Origin: an uncultured Blautia sp.
Lineage (GTDB): Bacteria; Bacillota; Clostridia; Lachnospirales; Lachnospiraceae
NCBI GenBank assembly: GCA_900551715.1
Contig: URXG01000042.1
Coordinates: 1 to 22,411 of the forward strand
Direction: 5' to 3'
Length of the DNA stretch: 22,411 bases
The translations under genes were made by a program, and so were the position numbers. Below, in pieces: positions 14,737-21,839 of this stretch. Below the pieces are notes generated by a model. The model ran no database searches and had not been told where the DNA came from. It saw only the letters and a program-made list of their open reading frames with translations. Position 1 is the stretch's first letter. Every line of letters starts with the position of its first letter.

Positions 14737-14796
14737 AACACCAGTATTTTTTTAGGGAAAAGTCCCGATTTCCTCTAATTTTTCCTTATTTTTCCT

Positions 14797-15354
14797 TTAT
14801 TTCCGGCTGTACACCACAGATTCTGCAATTTCATCAGCCCTCTCTTCTCCCAGAAGCTGTCCAATGAGACTCAGTGCAAAGTCAATGGCAGTTCCCAGTC
14901 CTCTGCTGGTGGTAACATTTTCATCTACAACTACAGATTCCAGAGAAGGTTCTGCACCGGAAAGTCCCTCCATACAGGATGGATAAGCTGTTGCTTTCTT
15001 TCCATTAAGTATGCCAAGGGACGCCAGCACCGTAGGTGCCGCACAGATTGCTGCAACTTTGCCGCCCTTCTTATAAAAATCTGTAACCAGATCTGTCAGT
15101 GGCTTATATTCGCCCAGATACTTTGTTCCCGGCATACCTCCCGGAAGTACGAGAAGATCTGCATCGCTGAAGTCTGTTTCTGTAAAGATCCTGTCTGTTT
15201 CCAGTGTAATATTGTGGGCTGTTGTTACAGTTTTGTTTTCTTTAATAGATACGGTATCTACTGTGATACCGGCCCTGCGCATCAGGTCTACCACTGTAAG
15301 ACCTTCAATGTCTTCAAATCCGTCTGCCAGAAAAATATAAACTTTCTTACTCAT
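14797..15354 (-). CDS. DJ-1/PfpI-family protein
   Basis: A 185-residue single-domain protein of the DJ-1/ThiJ/PfpI superfamily (YajL/DJ-1-like). The nucleophile-elbow cysteine is C104 in AAICAAPTVLA, and the partner glutamate is E17 in DGFEDIEG, equivalent to C106 and E18 of human DJ-1. Members act as glyoxalases, redox sensors or proposed deglycases; which applies here cannot be told. GGAGGGG lies 5 nt before the ATG. It is a single gene, divergent from the CYTH gene across a 187-nt promoter region. Confidence 0.93.
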   Translation of the reverse strand: MSKKVYIFLADGFEDIEGLTVVDLMRRAGITVDTVSIKENKTVTTAHNITLETDRIFTETDFSDADLLVLPGGMPGTKYLGEYKPLTDLVTDFYKKGGKVAAICAAPTVLASLGILNGKKATAYPSCMEGLSGAEPSLESVVVDENVTTSRGLGTAIDFALSLIGQLLGEERADEIAESVVYSRK

Positions 15355-15444
15355 AAAAACCCCTCCATATTCTTATATTTTTATATCGTTTACCTTTCAC
15401 TTCGTTTACAATAACTTATATTCTGAAATTACCACATCGCAATA

Positions 15445-15477
15445 AGTATAGCATTTTTCTGGAAAAAGCGATATACT
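15445..15477. promoter_or_regulatory. Divergent promoters in a dyad (DJ-1 left, CYTH right)
   Basis: A leftward extended -10 (TGCTATACT, hexamer 15450-15445) and a rightward TATACT (15472-15477) are mirror images. The bases between them are also nearly symmetric, with T-rich and A-rich arms around CTGG. Neither has a good -35. One protein bound to this dyad could control both genes. Confidence 0.42.
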
Positions 15478-15541
15478 AAATCCTGAATTCATCGGAAATA
15501 GATGAGCTATTTTTTCAAAAAAATTTACAGGGAGCATTCAT

Positions 15542-15997
15542 ATGGAAATCGAAAGAAAATTTCTTATATCACACGAAAACCTGCCGGCAGACCTGGAACA
15601 GTATCCTTTTCATAAAATCCAGCAGGGATATCTCTGCACCGATCCGGTGGTCCGTATCCGCAAACAGGACAACAGTTATTATCTTACTTACAAATCCAGA
15701 GGACTGATGGCAAGGGAAGAATATAACCTTCCACTCACAGAAGAGGCTTATTTACATCTGAAACCTAAGGCAGACGGTATTGTTCTCTCCAAAACCCGTT
15801 ACCTTATACCGGAAAAGCAGGGACTTACCATTGAGCTGGATGTTTTTCATGATGATTATGAGGGGCTTCTTCTGGCAGAAGTAGAATTTGATTCCGAAGA
15901 AAAGGCCAATTCCTACAAGCCTCCTGCATGGTTTGGAGAAGATGTCACCTATTCCACTGCCTATCATAACAGTACCCTCAGTAAAGGAAAAAAATAA
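15542..15997 (+). CDS. CYTH-domain protein (triphosphate tunnel metalloenzyme)
   Basis: A 151-residue protein made only of a CYTH domain. It has the defining ExExK motif at the N-terminus (E2, E4, K6 in MEIERKF), then VRIRK (about 37-41), KTRYLIP, the acidic ELDVF and LLLAEVEF strand motifs that line the tunnel. Such enzymes bind Mg/Mn and act on organic or inorganic triphosphates; a bacterial tripolyphosphatase-like role is likely, but the substrate is not known. GGGAG lies 7 nt before the ATG. It ends in a terminator whose stem overlaps its TAA stop. Confidence 0.93.
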   Translation: MEIERKFLISHENLPADLEQYPFHKIQQGYLCTDPVVRIRKQDNSYYLTYKSRGLMAREEYNLPLTEEAYLHLKPKADGIVLSKTRYLIPEKQGLTIELDVFHDDYEGLLLAEVEFDSEEKANSYKPPAWFGEDVTYSTAYHNSTLSKGKK

Positions 15998-16024
15998 CCA
16001 GGCTGCCACATGTGCAACCTGGTT
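15996..16024. terminator. Bidirectional terminator between CYTH and the PsiE-like gene
   Basis: AACCAGG (15996-16002) and CCTGGTT (16018-16024) form a perfect 7-bp stem with a 15-nt loop. It is followed by TTTTCTGTGTTT on the plus strand and ATTTTTTT on the minus strand. It therefore serves both convergent genes. Confidence 0.82.
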
Positions 16025-16032
16025 TTCTGTGT

Positions 16033-16491
16033 TTACTCACAGGATTCTTTTTCTTCTTTGTCTTTTAAGATTTTTTTTGGTGCATGTGCCATATCCGTAT
16101 CTTCTGTCATCAGGAACTTGCGGATGGCAAAGAGAATGGCAATGGCGAGCACACCGATCAGAGTCTGGATAGGCTCCATATGCTCTACCACCATCTGTCT
16201 GGCTGTTGCAAACATCAGGACTTCTACCACTGTCTGGGCAGAATGGCGGCAGAGCATCTTTACAAACTCCACACCGACTACAAGGGAAAGAGCATTTGCC
16301 AGAAATTTTGTAAAAAAAGATATATCCATATCCCAGATGGACACTTCAGAAATACTCATGATCAGACGAAGTCCTGCCAGTGCAATGACTACAAGAATCA
16401 CAATAGACAGCATGATTTCTGTATAACGGGCAACATTGTATATTCCATCATTAAAGCGCTTACGGATCCTGTGATTTGTTTCTCTGTCCAT
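16033..16491 (-). CDS. PsiE-like membrane protein
   Basis: A 152-residue membrane protein resembling the phosphate-starvation-inducible PsiE family. It has a short basic N-terminus, then about four hydrophobic segments (about 24-46, 60-80, 85-98 and 105-126), and a charged cytoplasmic tail. Conserved-looking stretches are NALSLVVGVEFVKML and the ARQMVVEH region. Function in the family is unknown; no Pho-box was recognised here, so phosphate control should not be assumed. AAAGGAG precedes the ATG. It is the last gene of the apparent rfbD-symporter-ABC-F-psiE operon, 21 nt after the ABC-F gene. Confidence 0.8.
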   Translation of the reverse strand: MDRETNHRIRKRFNDGIYNVARYTEIMLSIVILVVIALAGLRLIMSISEVSIWDMDISFFTKFLANALSLVVGVEFVKMLCRHSAQTVVEVLMFATARQMVVEHMEPIQTLIGVLAIAILFAIRKFLMTEDTDMAHAPKKILKDKEEKESCE

Positions 16492-16512
16492 AATTTCTCC
16501 TTTGCTGTACCA

Positions 16513-18069
16513 TTAAAACAGTTTTGTAGTCCACTTACTCATATCCCATACTTCATTTACCACATCCTGATAAAATTCCGGTTCATGGCAGATCAGAAGA
16601 ATACTTCCTCTGTATTCTTTCAGTGCACTCTTCAGAGCTTCCTTGGCATCCACATCCAGATGGTTGGTAGGCTCATCCAGAAGAAGGACATTGGTGTCAC
16701 GATTTACCAGTTTACACAGACGGACTTTTGCCTGCTCTCCACCACTTAAGACTCTTACCTGACTTTCAATATGTTTGGTAGTAAGCCCGCATTTTGCCAG
16801 TGCAGAACGGACTTCATACTGTGTATAGGAAGGAAATTCCTGCCACAGTTCTTCAATACAGGTAGTTTTGTTGTCGCCTTTTACTTCCTGTTCAAAATAT
16901 CCGATTGCCAGATTTTCTCCTCTCTCGCAATCACCTTTCAGGGACGGGATCAGACCCAGAATACTTTTCAACAGAGTTGTTTTTCCGATTCCATTGGTTC
17001 CAACCAAAGCAATCTTCTGCCCTCTTTCCATGGTGAAATTCAAAGGTTTGGACAGCGGTTCATCATAGCCGATCACCAGATCATGCGTCTCAAACAGCAG
17101 TTTCCCCGGTGTTCTTCCGTAGCGGAAATGAAACTCTGGCTTTGGCTTCTCTGCTGCCAGTTCGATCACATCCATCTTGTCCAGCTTTTTCTGACGGGAC
17201 ATTGCCATATTTCTGGTTGATACCCGGGCTTTGTTTCTTGCCACGAAATCTTTCAGCTCACTGATCTCCTGCTGCTGACGGCGGTAAGCAGCTTCCAGCT
17301 GTGCTTTCTTTACTGCGTAAACTTCCTGAAAATGATCGTAATCTCCCACATAACGGTTCAGTTCCTGATTTTCCATATGATAGATGATATTGACTACTTC
17401 ATTGAGAAATGGAATATCATGGGAAATCAGGATAAATGCATTCTCATAATCCAGAAGATAACGCTTCAGCCATGCAATATGTTCTTCGTCCAGATAATTG
17501 GTAGGCTCGTCCAGAAGAAGGATATCCGGTTTTTCCAGAAGAAGTTTACCAAGGAGAACTTTTGTTCTCTGACCACCACTCAAGTCTGTTACATCACGAT
17601 CCAGGCCCAGATCCAGAAGTCCCAGCGCCCTGGCTACTTCTTCCACCTTGGCATCGATCACATAAAAATCATGAAGTGTCAGCTCATCCTGAATAGTACC
17701 CAGTTCTTCCATCAGGGCATCCATTTCATCTTCGCCGGCAGAGCCCAGAAGATCACAGATCTCATTCATTCTCTGTTCCTTCTGAAGAAGAGGATCAAAC
17801 GCAGATTTCAGTACTTCCTGAATGGTCATTCCTTTTTCCAGAACAGCGTGCTGGTCAAGATAACCGGCACGAACATTTTTGGCCCATTCTACTTTACCTT
17901 CATCCGGCATCAGTTTTCCGGTGACAATGCTCATAAAAGTAGATTTTCCTTCACCGTTGGCACCAACAAGTCCAATATGCTCTCCTTTAAGAAGTCGGAA
18001 GGAAACATCGGAAAAGATAGCTCTGTCACCAAACCCATGTGTCAGATGTTCTACATTTAATATACTCAT
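16513..18069 (-). CDS. ABC-F ATPase, translation-factor type
   Basis: A 518-residue soluble protein with two ABC domains and no membrane part. Domain 1 has Walker A GANGEGKST (36-44), signature LSGGQ (163-167) and LLLDEPTNYLD. Domain 2 has GTNGIGKTT (357-365), LSGGE (441-445) and LLLDEPTNHLD. The charged helical linker (about 240-320), with basic residues at NKARVSTRNMAMSRQKK, is the P-site tRNA interaction arm. The second switch region reads ICHEPEFY in place of the usual SHDRxFL. ABC-F proteins act in the ribosome E site to relieve stalling; a YbiT/YkpA-like housekeeping member is more likely than an antibiotic-resistance one, but this is not settled. AGAGGAG precedes the ATG. Confidence 0.93.
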   Translation of the reverse strand: MSILNVEHLTHGFGDRAIFSDVSFRLLKGEHIGLVGANGEGKSTFMSIVTGKLMPDEGKVEWAKNVRAGYLDQHAVLEKGMTIQEVLKSAFDPLLQKEQRMNEICDLLGSAGEDEMDALMEELGTIQDELTLHDFYVIDAKVEEVARALGLLDLGLDRDVTDLSGGQRTKVLLGKLLLEKPDILLLDEPTNYLDEEHIAWLKRYLLDYENAFILISHDIPFLNEVVNIIYHMENQELNRYVGDYDHFQEVYAVKKAQLEAAYRRQQQEISELKDFVARNKARVSTRNMAMSRQKKLDKMDVIELAAEKPKPEFHFRYGRTPGKLLFETHDLVIGYDEPLSKPLNFTMERGQKIALVGTNGIGKTTLLKSILGLIPSLKGDCERGENLAIGYFEQEVKGDNKTTCIEELWQEFPSYTQYEVRSALAKCGLTTKHIESQVRVLSGGEQAKVRLCKLVNRDTNVLLLDEPTNHLDVDAKEALKSALKEYRGSILLICHEPEFYQDVVNEVWDMSKWTTKLF

Positions 18070-18091
18070 ATTGCTCCTCTCATTTTATTTT

Positions 18092-19390
18092 TCAGTCTGT
18101 TTCATTAAATACGTTTTTGTCAAGTACACCATTCTGATGTGCTACGATCGTTGTGCAGACAGCATCACCGGTAATGTTAACAGCGGTTCTGGTCATATCC
18201 AGGATACGGTCAATACCCATGATCAGACCAATCGCTTCTACCGGAAGACCTACAGAGTTAAATACCATAGTCAGGGTAACAAGACCTACACTTGGTACAC
18301 CGGCTGTACCTACGGAAGCCAGTGTAGCGGTACCGATAACGGTCACATAATCCATAGGACTTAAGTGAATACCAAAAGCCTGTGCTGCAAATACCACTGC
18401 CACACCCTGCATAATGGAAGTACCATCCATGTTGATGGTTGCTCCAAGAGGAATGGTAAAGGAAGAAATCTTCTTGGATACACCGACTTTCTTGGCAAGA
18501 GTGTCAATAGACAGCGGAATGGTTGCATTAGATGTTGCTGTGGAAAATGCAAATGCCATAACCGGGAAAAATTTCTTAATAAAGCGAATCGGGTTCAGAC
18601 CTGTAAAGACTTTCAGCAGAATCTGATATACACCGAAACACTGGATAGCTAGGGCAAGAAGAACACCAATCATATATTTTGCCAGAGGAATAAATGCGCT
18701 GAAACCAATATTGGCAAAAGTACGGCTGATCAGGCAGAATACACCAATTGGAGCCAGGCTCATGATCATCATAGTCATTTCCATCATAATGTCATTAAAC
18801 TGACTGAAAAAGTTGGCAACTGTCTCAGCACGTTCTCCCATTTTTGCAAGGATCACACCAACGATCAGGGCAAATACAATAACCTGAAGCATGGTGCCGC
18901 TTGCCAGTGAGTTGATAGGATTATCCGGAATGATATTCAGGATCGTATCTGTAAGGGATGTAGCTTCCATAGTCTCTACTGAGGAAGCAGAAGTCTGGAT
19001 TGAACTCATATCAAGACCAATTCCAGGATTGATCAGATTTCCTACGGTAAGAGCCACAGAAACTGCCATTGCTGTAGTCGCAAGATAGAAAACCAGAGTT
19101 CTTACACCTACTGTACCAAGTTTTTTGGTATCTCCGATGGCCATACTTCCGCATACCAGAGAGCAGAACACCAGCGGTACAACCAGCATTTTCATAAGGC
19201 GGATAAATCCCTGTCCCACAACATACAAGATACCTTCAACGATCACATCTTTTTTGAAACTGCTGTCAGGCACAAGATAACAGAGAATTATACCCAGAAT
19301 GGCACCTGCAAGCAGGGCAATAAATATCTTTGTAGTCAAACCAAGTGCTTCCTTATTGGAAGTTTTTACTTTTTTGTTCTTATTCTTCAT
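18092..19390 (-). CDS. Dicarboxylate/amino acid:cation symporter
   Basis: A 432-residue DAACS-family (GltPh-like) transporter with eight membrane helices and two re-entrant hairpins. Key motifs are the hairpin-1 region FSTATSNATIPL (about 282-293), NMDGT in TM7 (320-324), hairpin-2 ASVGTAGVP, and TM8 DRILDMTRTAVNITGD. In TM8, D394, D398, R401, N405 and D409 line up with D390, D394, R397, N401 and D405 of GltPh. The arginine binds the side-chain carboxylate, so an acidic substrate (glutamate, aspartate or a dicarboxylate) is favoured. Its AGGAGG lies inside the end of the upstream gene and the stop-to-start gap is 1 nt. Confidence 0.94.
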   Translation of the reverse strand: MKNKNKKVKTSNKEALGLTTKIFIALLAGAILGIILCYLVPDSSFKKDVIVEGILYVVGQGFIRLMKMLVVPLVFCSLVCGSMAIGDTKKLGTVGVRTLVFYLATTAMAVSVALTVGNLINPGIGLDMSSIQTSASSVETMEATSLTDTILNIIPDNPINSLASGTMLQVIVFALIVGVILAKMGERAETVANFFSQFNDIMMEMTMMIMSLAPIGVFCLISRTFANIGFSAFIPLAKYMIGVLLALAIQCFGVYQILLKVFTGLNPIRFIKKFFPVMAFAFSTATSNATIPLSIDTLAKKVGVSKKISSFTIPLGATINMDGTSIMQGVAVVFAAQAFGIHLSPMDYVTVIGTATLASVGTAGVPSVGLVTLTMVFNSVGLPVEAIGLIMGIDRILDMTRTAVNITGDAVCTTIVAHQNGVLDKNVFNETD

Positions 19391-19391
19391 T

Positions 19392-20243
19392 TTAGTCCTC
19401 CTTTCTTTCGTCCATATAAGCTTTCAGTGATTCTTTCCAATCTGGCATGTCGTATACTTCTATAATACGAAGAATAAAATTGTCCAACACTGCATAAGGT
19501 GGTCTCACAGAAGAAAGATCTGACTGCTCTGTGGGAACGGATTTCAAAGTTGTATTTTTTCCTGCCAGACGCAGGACTTCCTGAGCAAATTCATAACGAT
19601 TACATACTCCACTGCAGGTCACATGATAGGTTCCATATTCATTGGTACCGATCAGATAAATGATCATCCTTGCCAGGTCCTTTGCACTTGTAGGAGATCC
19701 GAACTGATCAGATGCAACAGAAAGTGAAATTCCCTTATCAGCAGCTTCCAGAACCCTGTTTACAAAGTTATTTCCCTGATGACCATATACCCAGTTACTG
19801 CGGATTATAAAATGCTTATGTGTAAATTCCTTTACATAATTCTCTCCGGCTCTTTTGGATCTTCCATATACGGTAAGGGGATTGGTGTCATCAAACTCTG
19901 TATATGGTTTTTTGCTCTGTCCGTCAAAAACATCATCTGTGGAGAGCTGAACGATCTTCGCTCCGCATTTCCGAGCCACAATACTTAAGTTTCTTGCACC
20001 GAGGGCATTGACCCTGTAGGCATGTTCCGGATTTTTTTCACATTCCTCTGTATCGGTGATACCGGCACAGTTGATGATCACATCGGGACGATTCACTGAA
20101 CCAAAACTCAATACATTATCCGTATCTGTAATGTCCAGTTCATCAAGATCTGTATTCAGGACTTCCATTTCCAGGGGATCAAGCACATTATTCAATGCAT
20201 GTCCGATCTGTCCGTTGGCACCTACGATCCATACTTTTAACAT
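19392..20243 (-). CDS. rfbD: NAD(P)-dependent sugar-nucleotide reductase, RmlD/RfbD-like
   Basis: A 283-residue short-chain dehydrogenase of the dTDP-4-dehydrorhamnose reductase family. The Rossmann motif GANGQIG is at 8-14. The catalytic set is S101/T102 in STDDVFDG and Y126-x3-K130 in YGRSK. In most RmlD the motif reads STDYVFDG; here D replaces Y. The C-terminal half has the substrate-domain SNWVYG and DQFGSPTSAKDLA. No rmlA, rmlB or rmlC lies nearby, so rhamnose synthesis is not certain; SAM-related or other sugar reductases of this family are alternatives. GGAGG lies 9 nt before the ATG. It heads a four-gene run behind a consensus promoter and a leader hairpin. Confidence 0.82.
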   Translation of the reverse strand: MLKVWIVGANGQIGHALNNVLDPLEMEVLNTDLDELDITDTDNVLSFGSVNRPDVIINCAGITDTEECEKNPEHAYRVNALGARNLSIVARKCGAKIVQLSTDDVFDGQSKKPYTEFDDTNPLTVYGRSKRAGENYVKEFTHKHFIIRSNWVYGHQGNNFVNRVLEAADKGISLSVASDQFGSPTSAKDLARMIIYLIGTNEYGTYHVTCSGVCNRYEFAQEVLRLAGKNTTLKSVPTEQSDLSSVRPPYAVLDNFILRIIEVYDMPDWKESLKAYMDERKED

Positions 20244-20269
20244 TTCTCTTTACCTCCTCAATACAAAGA

Positions 20270-20308
20270 AAGCGACGATTTTGATTATTTAGATCAAAAT
20301 CATCGCTT
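20270..20308 (-). terminator. Leader hairpin before rfbD (terminator/attenuator candidate)
   Basis: A 16-bp stem (20293-20308 with 20270-20285, one G-U on the minus strand) closes a 7-nt loop. TCTTTG follows directly, then the GGAGG at 20257-20253. It lies downstream of the promoter at 20331-20359, so it is inside the operon's own leader and not merely the end of the gene before it. Confidence 0.6.
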
Positions 20309-20330
20309 CTTCAATCTATATATTCACTTT

Positions 20331-20359
20331 ATTTTACCAACACCTATTTTGAGTGTCAA
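20331..20359 (-). promoter_or_regulatory. Consensus promoter of the rfbD-symporter-ABC-F-psiE operon
   Basis: The minus strand has a perfect -35 TTGACA (20359-20354), a 17-nt spacer and -10 TAAAAT (20336-20331). It is the best promoter match in the window. The start would be near 20324, giving a leader of about 80 nt that includes the hairpin at 20270-20308. Confidence 0.72.
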
Positions 20360-20441
20360 GGAAAAACATGTTCTCAGATGTGGATGGCATACGAAAAATG
20401 TCAAGATTACCAAAGTAATAATTCCGACATAACGAATATCC
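20360..20441. other. Non-coding spacer, nothing recognised
   Basis: This 82-nt stretch lies between the operon promoter and the 53-bp tandem repeat. A second minus-strand TTGACA occurs near 20396-20401 but has no matching -10. No open frame or hairpin is convincing. Confidence 0.4.
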
Positions 20442-20600
20442 TCTGCTTTTATGGTTGCTTTGACTTTCTTTGTAGTTTCTGTAATTTAAGTCATATAATT
20501 TCTTGAATTCTATTGACTTGTTTTGCTTTTTTTATATTCTGAGTCATTTGATTCCGGAAATTTCATTGACTTAATTCATATTTTCTCTTGTTTAGGTCAT
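20442..20600 (-). repeat. Three-unit degenerate 53-bp tandem repeat
   Basis: Read on the minus strand, units begin at 20600, 20547 and 20494, exactly 53 nt apart. Each starts ATGAC and each has AAGTCAA at unit positions 29-35. Units 1 and 2 agree at 32 of 53 positions by hand alignment; unit 3 is weaker in its last third. TGACTT-like and AAGTCA blocks are inverted copies of each other, so the array alternates inverted 6-mers about 26-28 nt apart. The first TGA is the stop codon of the FUSC-like gene. Confidence 0.65.
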
Positions 20601-21667
20601 CCACGACCAGCATTGGGAGTGGTCTGATATGTAGAAAACTTTGCCGCAATCCTGTCAATTACTTTATTACAGACTACGGTATAAAGCGCCCCAAATACAT
20701 TGGCACCAATACGAAGTGCTACTGCTGCCGGCATCCCAAACAGACCTGCCGCAATAGATAATGCTCCAAATGTATTAAATACAGTCTGCCATGCATATCC
20801 TGCGGAATAACCAACACCAATTCCACCGATCATACCTATATATGGATACATAGATTCCGGAAGAACCAGATACAATACAATAAACAGAAGGCAGCCAACA
20901 ATATTAAACTGCCATCTTTTTCCGGATCTGGCAACACAGTCATCTGTAAATGGGAGACATACGGACATGCAGGCAATTCCTGCCCACATAGCTCTTGGAA
21001 GCCCCAGAAGATTCATAATAAGCATTGCACTGGAAACAATAAATGTCAGTTTCAGATACCAGCGAGTTCTGGCAGATGTCATGTCAAATTCCCGGAAAAG
21101 ATCTGGAAATGTCCTTCTGTATGGGCGATTCTTCTGGTTCTTATAAAAAACAAACATGCAAAGGATCATTCCTGCCGCAAGTCCTTCTACTCTCTTGATG
21201 TATGCTGCTCCTGTCACATCATATCCCAGAAGAAGTAAATATCCTAATACAAAAGTAGAATGGTTGTACATGATCACATTATGGCAGCCCAGAGTCATCA
21301 GAAGAAGAATGGCCACGGCATTTACTGCAAAAGCTGGCAATGGTGAGAGCATATTTGCAATTCGCGGTGCCGCCATCAGAATCCCGAAGATTCCTGCTAT
21401 GGAAAGCAAGCCATGGGGCGTCCTGATTCCGAAGTCTGCCTGTCTGAGAACCAGCACTGCCAGAAGTACGGTCACGCCTACTACGCTGTTGTCACTTCCT
21501 GTCAATCTGGTAAAAAGAGTTACTACTGCCACACAAAATGCCATTACAAGATATACTTTGAAGTTATAGATCAGTATATGTCTGTGTTTTTCTTTTGGCT
21601 CTGCAGTGTTCCTGATCAGCTGTTTTGAACCTGTTGAACTTAGCTGTAGTTCCTGATAAAAAGTCAT
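20597..21667 (-). CDS. FUSC-like integral membrane protein
   Basis: A 356-residue membrane protein with two hydrophobic blocks (about 35-175 and 205-345) split by a basic loop (KNQKNRPYRRTFPDLFREFD). The internal duplication and the C-terminal ALRIGANVFGALYTVV segment resemble FUSC/aromatic-acid-exporter-type proteins, but the long soluble domains of full FUSC exporters are absent. Substrate and direction are unknown. GAGGAG precedes the ATG at 21667 and a good promoter lies at 21702-21730. No canonical terminator follows; the 53-bp repeat begins at the stop codon. Confidence 0.75.
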   Translation of the reverse strand: MTFYQELQLSSTGSKQLIRNTAEPKEKHRHILIYNFKVYLVMAFCVAVVTLFTRLTGSDNSVVGVTVLLAVLVLRQADFGIRTPHGLLSIAGIFGILMAAPRIANMLSPLPAFAVNAVAILLLMTLGCHNVIMYNHSTFVLGYLLLLGYDVTGAAYIKRVEGLAAGMILCMFVFYKNQKNRPYRRTFPDLFREFDMTSARTRWYLKLTFIVSSAMLIMNLLGLPRAMWAGIACMSVCLPFTDDCVARSGKRWQFNIVGCLLFIVLYLVLPESMYPYIGMIGGIGVGYSAGYAWQTVFNTFGALSIAAGLFGMPAAVALRIGANVFGALYTVVCNKVIDRIAAKFSTYQTTPNAGRG

Positions 21668-21701
21668 ATTCTTCGCTCCTCTTTTTTACAAAGTGTAGAG
21701 A

Positions 21702-21730
21702 ACTATACCTCAAATCCGGCAGAAGGTCAA
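21702..21730 (-). promoter_or_regulatory. Promoter of the FUSC-like gene
   Basis: The minus strand has -35 TTGACC (21730-21725), a 17-nt spacer and -10 TATAGT (21707-21702). The start would be near 21695, about 28 nt ahead of the ATG. Confidence 0.65.
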
Positions 21731-21792
21731 GAGTAAATTAGGTATTCTCTGACAAGTTTCTGCCGTTCCGGATGCTTTAACGGCAGTTCCTG

Positions 21793-21827
21793 CCAAAGAA
21801 AACGCCGGAGTGAATCATCACCCCGGC
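21793..21827 (-). terminator. Terminator of the VWA-domain gene
   Basis: A 10-bp G/C-rich stem (21818-21827 with 21804-21813, one G-U, loop ATCA-like 21814-21817) is followed on the minus strand by GTTTTCTTTGG. It lies 13 nt after the VWA stop codon. Confidence 0.8.
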
Positions 21828-21839
21828 TTCAAAAAACAT

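Noticed and set aside
14731..14742. Third copy of the 41-bp repeat
   Set aside because: Only CAAAACACC is shared; the rest does not align, so it is probably chance.
17332..18060. 242-codon plus-strand frame antisense to the ABC-F gene
   Set aside because: The minus-strand ABC-F motifs are intact and explain the open antisense frame.
20442..20600. CRISPR array
   Set aside because: Only three degenerate units, no identical repeats with unique spacers, and no cas genes.
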